64,000 bases of DNA, from positions 2,170,001-2,234,000 of the forward strand of contig NC_060116.1 in NCBI RefSeq assembly GCF_021155765.1, given 5' to 3'. The notes beneath the pieces are model-generated. The model was given only the letters and a program-made list of their open reading frames with translations. It ran no database searches and was not told where the DNA came from. This DNA is from Diprion similis (taxonomy: Eukaryota; Arthropoda; Insecta; Hymenoptera; Diprionidae). This document shows positions 48,201-61,400 of the stretch, piece after piece. The translations under genes were made by a program, and so were the position numbers. Position 1 is the first letter of the stretch. Each line of letters begins with the position of its first letter.

Positions 48201-49448
48201 TTTATTTTCTCGCCAACGATATAATCGACGAAGTAACACAAAGGGTAATCATGTTCACTAGAATGAGTGCTAATGCATACACACTTGTATGTAACTTATG
48301 CTCTCCCGAGAAGCCAAAGGATAAAAATCTAGCAGAATTAAAAAAGTTGATCAAAGACCATGTAAACCCAAAACCATCGGAACAGTAGAAAGGTGTAAAT
48401 TCAACAAGCGGTACAAAATAGCGTTAAAAAATATCGGAATAACAAACAGTATAATGGCACTTGAATCAACAGAATTAAACTACATAAAAAAAAAGGAAAA
48501 AACTCATCGACGAACCAGGGTAGCAGTAATAAAAAAGGTATGGTTTGGTATCGCTGCGGGAAACAGAATCACTGGGCCACTAATCGCCGTGTTCGTCATT
48601 TGATATACAATGTCTGTGGAAAGAACAGGCATCTCGGAATAGTATGCAAAATCAAATAGAAATTACCTACAAAAAGCGTCAGTAAAGTTCAATATTTACA
48701 AGAGCAAGGGCAGGAGGAGACCACGAAACAAAAAGATTTTACCATCTAAGGACTGAAGGAAATGCGGTAAATGCACTGAAACAAAGCGAGGAACAAAAGC
48801 TAATGTGTGTGTGTAGTGTAAAAGCTATGCTAAGTGTTAGTGTTGGAGTTGTAAGAGTAAATGTGGAAGTCGATACAGGCACGTTTTTGTATAAAAAATA
48901 ATTAGATTGCCTCGTTCATGAAGGACACATTGAAAAAGTCCAGGATAGCGAAGAGGCTACACCGATTGTGTCAGTAAAAAAGACAAATGGTGAAATACGC
49001 ATTTGCGGGAATTTCAAATTGACCGTGAACCCATGTTTGATCATAAATACGCATCCGTTGGCCACTATTGATGATATATTTATTAGCTTACAAGGTGGCG
49101 AATTATTTTCTGAGATTGATTTATATCACGCTTACATGCAAATATTGGTTCAGCATGGAAGTCGTGAATATTTAACTTTTACGACGCACAATTCCTTATA
49201 TAAATACAAAAAAAATACCAGAAGGTATAGCTTCAGGGCTAGGAAACTTTTAACAAGAACTGGAAGACAGCTTGCGAGAATAGATTACGTGGCTATTTAT
49301 TTCGACTTATGTGACGGCAAAAGATACTACGGAACACTACGAAAATTTAAAAAAGGTATCCAAAAGATTAAAAGACTCAGGGCTTAGAGTGAACTTGAAA
49401 AAGTTAAATATTAGAGGCCGTCCACATATTACGTCACGCGATTTTTAG

Positions 49449-49479
<31 letters not shown>

Positions 49480-52400
49480 TACTTGTTACGTAACATGTAA
49501 CGTTTGGTAGATATTCGTGCCAGGTCGATGAAAAATTTGTCGAATGCAGGTTAAAAACTTTATTTTTGCAAAGTGTAAAAAACCGACGTTTCGACCGGGC
49601 CCTGCTGATCATCTTCAGGCTAGAAGATACAGAATTGTTTCACTAAACATTCGTTTCTTAATTACCTCAGACAATAATCTGCTAATTAACAACCTGTCTA
49701 TAATATTGCATTAATACATTTGATTTAAAGACGAAATTGCTGTTAATTTATTGAGGACAGCGTGTTCTTGAGTTTAAATTGCATAAAACAATTATAGTTC
49801 ATAACTTTGTCGAAATATTACAAAATTATTTGTACAAACATGTTAGAAAAGGTGAAGATAATGTTTTGGAATATAATTTAAGTTATACAAATAGCGATGT
49901 CACAAGATTACTTACAATTAAGTAACCTGTTCGGCTTAGATGTTATTCAAACGCCATGATTGGAATGACGAGGAACTGATTGTGATCTATTACCAGTATC
50001 GAAAATTTAAATCAATAGTCATTATCAAAGAAGGAGCATCTCAAACATCTGTTATATTGGCGCGAAACATTTAAAAGTTAAAGAATATCGAAATATAGAT
50101 GACTTAAATGTCTCTTTAATGTTGCGTTTGTACCACTTTGGTTCGGATGTTACAATCTTTGCGTTCTCGAAATCAAACTGATGCCGTAATTCTAAAGGAT
50201 GAGATTCTAAAGCACAACTATCATGGTCGTGGCATCTAATATTAGATTTATGTTTCGAAAGTCGTTTTTTTAGATTTTGTTATGACTGACCAATATAGAT
50301 TTTATTGCAATCCAAGCAATCAATTTTTTATACAGTATTAACTTGATCTTGTACAGAAGTTTTTGTTTTTAGAGAAGTGAAAATCCTATTTGTGGTATCA
50401 AAAGTTTTAAACGAAATTTCAATTCCTTCCTATTGTAAAATATTTGTAAATCCAATACAAGGGATTGAGCATGTAATTCATTCACGGTTATTGTTCTTAT
50501 CCACAGTATTGTATTATGGTTTGTGAATCTTAGGTTTCCTTATATAGCAAATGAAAGTACATAAGAGGAAATCCCTCATTTAATAAGGTCTTATCTACTA
50601 ATGTTTAATTGTTTGCTCAGAATTCTGAATGTGAAATCCTTATACAACAATCGTATAAAGCTAAGCTGTCTTTTTGCGTTGTATTGGATGTTTTGAATCA
50701 AAATGTAAATGGGCGATTTTCTGGAAACACATAAATGGCTGTCCAAACCACTTTTTCCAAAGAGTATTGCTGTATCATAAATTAAAATATCTCAAAACAC
50801 AAGCACAAGACTATTCCTTTTTAGTGCAGTGGTAGTTAAACGGTATAAATTATAGTTTTATATCAAAAAATTCCCAAACCAGCCCAAAAACAGTCCCCTG
50901 TGCTGTCTCATTTCCAGAACTAACACTTTGAGGTTTTATTTCAAGATATTTATTTATAATACAGAAATTTCGACATAATATTTTAAAACACAATTAATTA
51001 TCGAATTTTCTTTAGAAATAAGTAACACTTAAAATCAATTCATTTCATTCATTTGATCGAATCTTGTCCGGGCTTTTTAGGCACAGTCCCCTGCCAAACA
51101 TTCAATACTAAAAATAAAATTTTTTCACTGTGCTGTTCATGTTGTCCTGCGTATGAAGGAACGTAACTAGTCGGAAGTTCATGTCAGTAGCGGAAGTGGC
51201 GTTGTGTCACCACTTTATTCAGTGTTAGTGCGTCGCTTGTGACGGGAGCATGTGTCGGGGCTGCTACGACACACAGTCCCCTGGTAATTATTATATTTAT
51301 AATTTATTTGTAACATTGGATATAGTCTATATAAATTTATAATGATTCATGTACATATTTATCGAGAACTCGCAAAATTAAATTTGCTGTGATAGTTTTT
51401 TTTGATATTTCACGATTTAATCAAAATACACAATCCCCTGTGCTTTTTAATGTGGCAGGGGACTGTCTGTCATTCCAAGGGACTGTGTGGATATGACAAC
51501 AGTCTCTTTTTTGAAGTTACTTAAGTTAATAAAACCCTAAAAGTCGTAATAATTTTAAATTTATTGCAGGCTAGTTGTGATTACATAGACGTGCCTCCTA
51601 AAATGCAAAAGTTATCCAGAGAGGAATTATTACAGAAAAAGAGAGATGCCGATCGTGAGAGGTACCAACGTAGAAAAAATTATCCTGAAATTTTAATTTT
51701 TGGTTTATTTTTCCTCAGAACTGAAGCAGTATAATTATAGGAATGTCGATCCTATGTGGCATATAAAAATAAATGATTATAACTATGTATTATGTGGTTT
51801 TGATTTAATTGCAACAGTCTCCTGTAACCATTTTCCAGATAAATGCTAATATTTCGAAAAGTAGCTATAAATTCAATGGGCTTGTTAATACTCATTATCA
51901 AACTGTTACTTTTCTAGTCCTTAATAATATTTTCTGTTAAAGGAAGAATATTAATATGACCGGACAGCTATGTATGGGCTGAAAACGTGTTTGCAGAGAA
52001 TCGCTCAAATATCTAGCGGACCACGTTTCTTCGTGATGCCAATCCAGAATAATCTCATCATTTTGATTAATTACCCATGTGTCCAGAAAACTAATTTTGC
52101 CATTTGCTTCAAGTTCACAGATAAATTGTATCCTAAGATGGAAATTGTTGAAATTATCTAGCAATTATTGTAATTTATTCTTACTGACACACGTAATGAT
52201 ATCCACGTAACGAAAGAAAAATGATAATTTAAACGGTAATTGTTTAATCGCTTTTCGTTCTAGGTGTTCAAATACAATATTTGCTACGACTGGACTAATG
52301 GGCGAGCCCATAGCTACTTCTAGCCTGAAGATGGTCAGCAGGGCCCGGGCGAAACGTCGGTTTTACATTTTGTAAAAATAAAATTTTTGACCTTCACTTG

Positions 52401-55400
52401 ACGAATTTTTCATTTTTATTTGGCTTGTATAGATTTATTTTTAATCACGTAATGATAAACTCTTTCTCTGATGCCTGTCAGTTTATCATCATAGGTCTTC
52501 TTTAGTATAATTTCTTCTACCTCTCTACTATAATCTCTTTATCTGAGGTTCATTAAGATTAGTCATTTCAGAAAAGGTTTTCTTATTCACTTGTTCCATT
52601 TTTTGCTTTTATCCTGGTTCCATTAATATTTCAATTTTTCCATCAATGTTGGTCTAAGTGCTCCAGTATTGTATTTTTCCTGTTCGTAATTTCAAGTTAG
52701 ACATCTGCATCATCGGTTGTCGCATTCAGTATCACTTAAAAATTGAGTATCATTCAACTTTTTGAAGTCACTCTTGTGGTATACACTTTCACATGTTAAG
52801 CAAATAAATATCGAAACCCTTTGTTTTAGATGACTAGGGGCTCCGCCCCTGCGCGCTTCGCGCACCAACCCCGGTCGGCGCGCTCAGGCGTCTTGAAAAC
52901 GCTAACTTCACGTATTTCCACAAATCTTTTTGGTAGATAGAAAGATTAATTAATTTTTTTAATTACTACGAATACTACGGAGCGATGTTTCTGGACGACC
53001 CCTCGTGGTAGCGCTATGCTTTTACTAAAATTCTGGACGGTGTAAAACACATTCACGTTAACCTTGACCACGAAAACTACTGAGCTCTGTCCCTGTACGA
53101 CGGCAAACACCTTCTCGTCAACCGGCACTACAAATACTACGGAGCGCTGGTCCTGGACGAATGAAAATACATTCCCGGCTACCTGGACCACGAAAACTAC
53201 GGAGCGCTGGTCCTGGACGACGGCAAACACCTCCTCGTCAACCCACACTACGAATACTACGTAGCGTTGGTCCTGGACGATGCCAAACACCTTATCGTCA
53301 ACCTCTTAAAAACACTAACTTCATGCGCCTTACAATTTCAATCTTAAAAACGCTGAAGGATCAAGAATGGAATGGTTACAAGTCTTAACGAAGCATTGCC
53401 CTCCAATAACACAAAAATACGTGCATGTATGCAGTCAGCATTTTGAGAAACATTGTTTCCAATACGGTGGAATGTGTCAACGGAGAATGTTGAAAAGTGG
53501 ATCTGTACCAACTATTTTTCAGGATTTTGAAATAGTGAAATGGTGACTATTAAGTGCCATTGTAATCAGCATATGTATAAAAATACTAAACACCGGCACA
53601 AGGCTGAAGTTAGCAGCCAAACATTTTAATGTTAATTTTTCTATTTCAAAAAAGTTTCACACGTTTGGCTGCTAATTCTGGTTGCTAGTTTCAGTTTCAT
53701 AACACATGCTATTTTTTGCAGTGCGAAACAGGGTGGCAATCAATCCCCAGGGTCTGTGAGTCAATCCCAAACTACAAATAAAGGTTTCACACAAGCAGAG
53801 AATAATTTGAAATTTCCACAAACAGATATCAATTCAGATTCAACGTAGGTTTTTATATCTGTAAATTGTGACCATCGCATTGCTCATTACACATTTGATT
53901 ATAGTCGCACATGTTCCTAAACTAATATAACGAATAAAAGTTTCAGCATGCCAATTTCAGATGACACTCCAAAGCCATTTGAATTGGACAAAATTATATC
54001 AGAAAATGAAATGATGCAGTCAATACGACAACAAAATACACAAATTGCAAAGCTTAAACGGCAAAATAAAAGTTTGAAAGTTACAGTAGGTAGATGCAGA
54101 AAGCGAGTATCTCGATACAAACAGCTATTTGAAGCACTGAGACGAAGGAAATACATTTCTGATAGTGAGACTATAAACTCTTCAAGTAAGTATGGAATAG
54201 AGTATCTCATGTGGTAAGGTTTCCTACGATTTTCAATCATGTGTATATACCCATAAGGTATGTATTGTAAATATATCATAATATTAAGAGTGAAAACGTT
54301 ATACAAAATCCGCTTCATTAAAACCATTACTATTGAATTTTGTGTAAGAAATTTCTATTGAAATTGTATGTACGAAATTGTACATTAATCATAATTAATT
54401 TGAACAATGAATTTTGTGTTAATTCCTTATACATTATATGTTATTATACATTTTGACATTTATCATTCAATGAAGTAAGAATTATAAATCCCTGTACCAA
54501 CTAAATTCAGTCTATGTATTTGTAGGTATGAGTATATTCCAATCTTTCTAGCGAATTTCTTGTGACATGGTGAAATGGGATTCTAAGGTACTTAGATTCA
54601 CAACTGTTGTTTATACTTTTACAGGAAGCAATAGCTTCTGATGATCGAAGAGATTTTGACGAATTACTGAGCTCCAGACAAACGAAAGGCCCATTACCAC
54701 CATTTTTCCGTAAATTTGCATGTACGCTAGATTTTTATTCTCCAAAAGCGTGTACTTATGTACGTAGGACTTTTATAAAACGTTTACCTCGCCAGAAAAG
54801 TATAAGTAAATGGTATAAAAATGTACATATTGGCTCTGGGATTTCTAAGGAGGTGATAGAAACTGTAAAAAGAAAAGTTAGCAAATCTACGTGGCCGGTA
54901 TTTTGTAACTTGGTGTTTGACGAAATGTCCATTAAAAAGAAAGTTGAAACAGTTAATGGAATTGAGTATGGATACGTTGACTTAGGTAAAGGTAATATCA
55001 AAGATAATGTTATGGTTTGCATGCTAGTTTGTCTCACTAGTCACTGGAAAGTTCCAGTTTCTTATTATTTCATAAATGCTCTCACTGCCAATGAGAAAAA
55101 AAATATGGTTGATGAAACTTTAAGAACAATCCATGAGACTGGTGTCAGAGTAGTATCGTTAACCTTTGATGGTCCAATGACAAACCTCTCTATGTGCGAG
55201 TTATTGGGAACTAACTTAAGTGTCGACGAGCACATGCGAAACTATTTTGAACATCCAATAACCAAAGAGCCTGTTTTCATATTGATTAATGCTTGCCATT
55301 CTTTAAAATTTGTCCGCAACTCTGTTGCAAAGATGATAATGCGATGTTTGATTCTGATGGAAACCTTATTAGTTGGTCGTACATTAAACAAATTGTGGTT

Positions 55401-58400
55401 CTACAAAATGAACATGCCGAATTGTATCTTGCACATAAAATCACAACAGAACACATGCAATGGGAAGATAATAAAATGAATGTCAGAATTGCTGCACCGA
55501 CGTTCAGCAAAAGTGTTAGTGATGACCTAAATTACTTAGAGAATGAAGCTAACAATCCCACATTCAAAGGAGCTGCGGGAACATCAAGGTTCTGTAACAT
55601 TATAAATGACGTTTTTGATATCTTAAATTCTAGAACAATGTTTTCAAAGAATCCGTCAAAAATTGGTATCAATAGCAGTAATATTGAAGCCATTGAAAAC
55701 ACCATTGAAAAAATAGTTGAATACATCACGGGTTTAAGATATCTCGACGGTCAATGTGGGGTACATAGTGCACGTAAGACTGGTTTCATGGGCATGATAA
55801 TAGGCTTACGTAGCGTGGTTGCGATATTCAGGCACTATATTGAAAAAGAAATCCCACACGGATTTTTGCTAACATATAAATTGTCTCAGGATCACCTTGA
55901 AGTTTTCTTTAGTGCAGTTAGAAGTAAAGGCGGCTACAGCAACAACCCTACCTGCAGACTTTTTGTGAGCATATTTAAGAAACTTCTAATTCACACAGAT
56001 ATCAAAGGCTCAGATAATGGTAATTGTTTAGCCTTGGATGATACCGTAACTCTAGAATTTGGTGATAATCCTCTTGCTATTACAGAAGAAAATGATAATG
56101 ATGACGAAAGTTGTAACACAGAACAAGGAATTGTCTTGTCACTCGAAAATAACTTAAATGTGCATGATGCTGTTTCGTATACGGCTGGTTTTGTTTGTCG
56201 CAAAATTTAAAAAATTTCAAAATGCTTCGTATGTCCTATCGTGTTGACACATCAAACAGAATCAACTACGACGCTACAGTCAAAGAGTGATTACCAATGC
56301 AGATTGTCTCATTTATCCATCATCTGATCTTATAACAATTTGTAAAATAACTGAAAATACTTTCAAAAAATATTATCATTCAAGCAAAGGCATTTTTCAA
56401 GAGCTGACAAGACTGGCACAAAAGTCTATACCATACTCATGCTTGAAATTACAGCATTCACCTTCTCAAAACTTGACTGCTAGCAAACACAGATTTCAAT
56501 TGATTAAAAAAATAATATCAATTTATTTAAAATTGCGAACCAATAAGTTAGAGAAGGAAAAGCAGAAACCAAAAAAAAAATTGAGAAGGCGATACACAAA
56601 ATACATTCTTTTTAACCATGAATAAGTATTACATAATATCAGTGCCAACTAGTAATTAATTATTCATGTCTATTCTCAATTATAAATGATATCAAGTTTT
56701 GTATAAACACAAATACTAGAAATATATTTATTCTGAGTGTCATTATATGAATAAAACTATTATTCTTTTGTCACAGTTAATGCATTAGGACATCAATGAT
56801 TTCTTTAAACCCAAAAATTCAATCCAAATCCCAAATTCGGAAAGCAAGTTTTCTTTCGAAAGAAAATTATCCTTTTTTGTTACAATTGTGATCAATTCTT
56901 CAGTGTAAATATATTATGTATATTACATTGAAATGTACATAACATATTATAGGTATAAGATATACAATAATAATAAATTTCATAAAAAATTTTAGTTAGG
57001 TGCCTATCATTGGCGCGGGTACTAAATTTACCACGCTACGCTCCTGGCTTAAAAAAAGACAGGTTCTCAAGCTACTCATTCCCTCTCTGTCTTCACACTT
57101 TTCGGCCAGAAGGCTCCCTCCATCTACTATATGCTCTAAGGTCTTTAGTCCAGTCGCAATGTACATGAATTTGGACAACTTCTATTCAACAGCCGTGCCA
57201 AATCGCCATTTTTTTTGTAGGTAGTTCGGACCTCAAAGAATATACTGTGAAATTTGAGGTGTCGAGAAATGACGGCTGCTGGCCGAAAAAATTATTTGAA
57301 AAAAAAAATCACTATTTTGATGTTATTATCTTTGGAATGAGATTTATCGAAAAATGTTTCCTACAAAAAATGTGCGCCGTAATGAAATCTACAAAATAAG
57401 TTCTATGCAAAAATCACGTATAATTATTGGTTTGGCGGTAAATCACTGTTAAACAAAAAATTTTCAAAAAGTTTATTATTGTATTTACGTGGTTTATTTA
57501 TAAAGTACTGTTCTGAAACTCATCCATCCCCTAAAAGAAACTGTCCCGAAGAGATATCGATAAGTATTATCCAGCCATGCGCAGTTGATTTTTAATTTTC
57601 AAGAGCTGGCTCCGATGAATAATTTCAGATTCTATTGTATAGTATCATACTAATCATTTCTTAGGAATATTTATTAATAATTGATAATATAATCTTACCT
57701 ATACAATGCAACACAATCGACGACTCCTCTGTAGTGCAATTTGGGATGTATGGTGTGGCTTTCCAGCGCTGCAACTCCATGTACTTCTTTCAGAACCGGC
57801 TGCACACTCTGCCAAGATTTTTCGAGTACATCAGGAACATTAATTGGCTTTTGAGTGAGAAAATTGTGAATGATAGAATGAAATTGCCTCCCATAAGAAA
57901 GTGTTTCTGAAATAAGATAAACAATTTGAGGTCACAAAGTAACTGGCATGGTACAGTGTTCTGCAAGTTTATTACAAATGAAGTTTTAGCGAATATTGAA
58001 GAGTAAAATATGGAAGTAAATGAAATTTTGTAAGTCATATGAAACAATAACATGATAAAGTCATTGATAAAGGGATGTTTAAGTGCCGATGAAATGAACA
58101 AATCGTATTTTACTTCTTTTTTTATTTCTAGGGAAATGAAAATCAGGTTGAAGTTCATTATGTTATTATGACGGTACATCATCAGAAAAATCTGCAGGTT
58201 ATTTTGCAGCATTAAGATTATCTGAATTCCAGTAAACTAAAGTAAAACAAACCATGCTCATATTCACCAAACTCGACTCCTTCAAAAATGTCCTGCACAG
58301 CAAAAGATTAGAATTTCTCTTCTAGCATTTTATGATGTTCAAATTTCAGAGAATTGATATAGAAGTATACATAAATCAGAACATCATAAAACGCTAGAAG

Positions 58401-61400
58401 AAAAATTCTAATCTTTTGCTGTGCAGAACATTTTTGAAGGAGTTGAATTTTGTAAATATTAGCAATGATTCCTTATAAGGAAAACATACGATTCGGATGA
58501 CAATAGAGTACCATGACTTCAAAGTAAGTGAAAATCTGCTGTCAGTTCACCTTTAATCAGAAATTCCTGGTCCATACATGGCCAGTTTGGCTGGTGATTC
58601 AGCATCATAGTCTTCTTTTTGGAAAGCTCTGCATGCTTAGCCAACCTCGTTCATGCTTTTTGAGGTCAGGTCTCTGCGGTAGTGCAACAGTTCTGTTCTA
58701 GTTCCATTCACAAACTATAGCAGCGATCCCCAATTCGTTGATTCATGATATTCATCATTAACAAGATGCTGTTATAGCTATCGTTGAAAGTGCTGACAGC
58801 AATAGATATAAGTTGCAATTTGAATGATATCCGCATGGCTCGAACTTGTTTTTGGAACTTTTTAACAATGACGGAATTGATGCTTTTGTTAGTGTTTTGC
58901 GTGGAGCCTCCTTCACATCGCTCTAACAACTTATCTACACTAAGGTCCTCATAAATAGGTCAATGGCATCTTAGACGGTTTGAGGCAGCACATTCTTGTA
59001 CATATATTCATCCAAAATTCTGATTGATTATGATATTTGCCAAGAGCACCATCAGTATTCTCCTGGAGGACAATTTTCATTTTGGGGCCTTTGGGCGGTC
59101 AAGCTATCGTGTTTGAATGTTGCCCAAATGGCTTTCTTCATTTTATGTTTGAATTGAGCGAACCTTCGAATAGTGGGACTATAATATACCATTACCTCTT
59201 TAATTAGCATATCGGTTAGCTTTCCTTTACCTCCGAGACCTTTATTTGCCTTTTTGATGGTACCAAGTCGTGTGCGCCTTCTTTTCTGCATTTGACCTAT
59301 ACTTTCCTTTTTATCACTCATTCTTCATAAGTTTGCATCGATAATTCCTTTATAAGTTTTCGAATTTGCGATGTGATTTTTGTAACAGACGTTATACTTC
59401 TCTATTGACCTCTAAAATATTTCTACTATACTATGGGCTTAAATTTTTTCAGTGGATCCTTCATGATTGATGAAACAACTTCTTCGTGATGTTCCTCCCA
59501 TGCTTTGTATTCATCTGTACCAAAATTCTTACTCCAACAATCATCGATACACTGCAATGTAAAGAGTGTCCTTGTTTGCGTCAACTTATGTTATCAGAAA
59601 CAGTTAAACAGATCTTTTCCCCTTATTATTGCTTATCGTTGTTCTCCCTTTACAGCATTTTCCATGGACGAATTTCATACACTTTCTGCAACAATGTGAA
59701 TAGTAGGGTGGTCCTTGGACATGTAATTTTTTAATTTGAAGAGGCGCCCCTCTCAAATCGGTTCGAAATAATTAAAAAATAATTCCATAATTTTTTCAGG
59801 TTTTTATCCCAACTGTAATCCGTGCCTCAAGAGGGTGGATTTCGCCATTTGAAATACAGATGTTTTGGACACATTCTTAGCATATATTTAATCACAAGAG
59901 TAATAATGTTTAAAAAAATCTACAACTGTGAGGTTTTAGTCAGTATTAGTGCTAGTATTTGAGACAAAATTCACATCAACATACCAGGCAATCTAGACAA
60001 AATGCACTTACTCTAAATGGAAAAGAAAAGTCAGATTTCAAGGGTGTCTAATTCGTCTAGATTCCGTGGTATGATGATGTGAATTTTTTCTCAGATAGTA
60101 ACACTAATGCCCAATAAAATTTCGCACTGACAGATTTTTTTGAAAAGTGTTCCGCTTCCAATAAAATATATGCTGACAATGTGTCCGAAACACGTGTATT
60201 GTGGTTGGAGTTGAGATCAAAGTCTGAGAAAATTAGAGAATTATTTTTCAATTATTTAAAATTAATTGGGGGGGTGCGCCGGTCGAAATTCAAAACTGAT
60301 TGACAACAGTACCGTCAAAAGGGTGGTACATGGCTTTTGACAAATCTATGATGCGACAAAATTTCCCTCATGCTCCCAGGCTAATTCCCAACATTCAGAA
60401 AGTGAATATAATTCGTCTGTTTATCTCACAAATCTTCTTGTTGATGAGAGGACTAGAATAGACATGGTTCCCAGTAGTTACACAAACTCACTAATTTGAA
60501 ACTGGGTCCGCATAGTTCGATTCTATGAAGTTTACATCACTGTTCCATTTTTTACAATCCATGACATTACTATTCACCAAAAAAAACAGTTATAAACTTT
60601 GATATCAGATACCTAAAATTCGCAATAAGCAGTGCATCGATGCTGACACCAACCTTCAATTTCTTTGCTGAATGGCTAGTACTCACCTTACCTTGTTTTG
60701 TTTCGTATCGATGTAGTAGATTTTTTGCTTTTTATATTTGTTGATCGACTCATTTGAGACTTGGTCTCCTTTTGAACCACATAAGCTAGATCATTCATTC
60801 AGTTTTTTCATTTTGTACGCAAAATTATAGTTTATAAGTAGTGATGCATGCTTGTAGATTGCTTGCCGGATACTGAAGGCTGCCTTCAATATTCGAAGTA
60901 ACTGATTGCCCACTTGCAGCAGCTTGACCTTTCTACTGAAAAATACATCTAACTTGACAGTTTTTCAGATTTCATTACAAGTTATGGCTCAAATTGTTTA
61001 TAACACTCAAAGGTTAATTAAAATTGAAAGAAAGAAAATGAAAAAGTTGAAAATTTTTGGTTATCCAGACCTTTAAAGCCTATTGGCTTAATACACCGGT
61101 ACAATTGCAAATACTACCATTTTTCACAGTTTAACATGATTATGTGACTGTGGAGTGAAGAAAACTGTACAATACGAGTCGCTCACTTTATCAGCACTTT
61201 AACGTTCTCTGAAATAAAAAATATTGCAACATGCGCAATTTAACCTCTACACTGCTGGAACGTCTGAACTCCAGCAGTCTAAGGGTTAAGACAGACTTGA
61301 GACAACACTGTATGATTGCGATTCAAGAAATGACTCAACTATTGCGTACAAAAATGACTTGCTAATAATGCCAGTGCTATACTACCTTGTTGATGTTTTT

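Larger units (their letters stand above)
49529..52414 (-). mobile_element. Penelope-like element with inverted terminal copies
   Basis: An arm at 49529-49626 is repeated inverted at 52317-52414 (CGACGTTTCG, GGGCCCTGCTGA, ATCTTCAGGCTAGAAG). Between them on the minus strand lie the end of a Penelope RT and a GIY-YIG endonuclease region. In the arm, CTGAAGA and CGAAAC are spaced like the core of a hammerhead ribozyme, which Penelope-like elements are known to carry. The first RT motifs are missing, so the copy is 5' truncated and joined to an inverted terminal segment. An unrelated patch (about 50700-51900) may be a later insertion. Confidence 0.8.

Noticed and set aside
57790..58212. 140-codon minus-strand open frame over MGME1 exon 2
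   Set aside because: It uses the wrong frame. The exon in the other frame matches MGME1 and agrees in phase with both neighbours.
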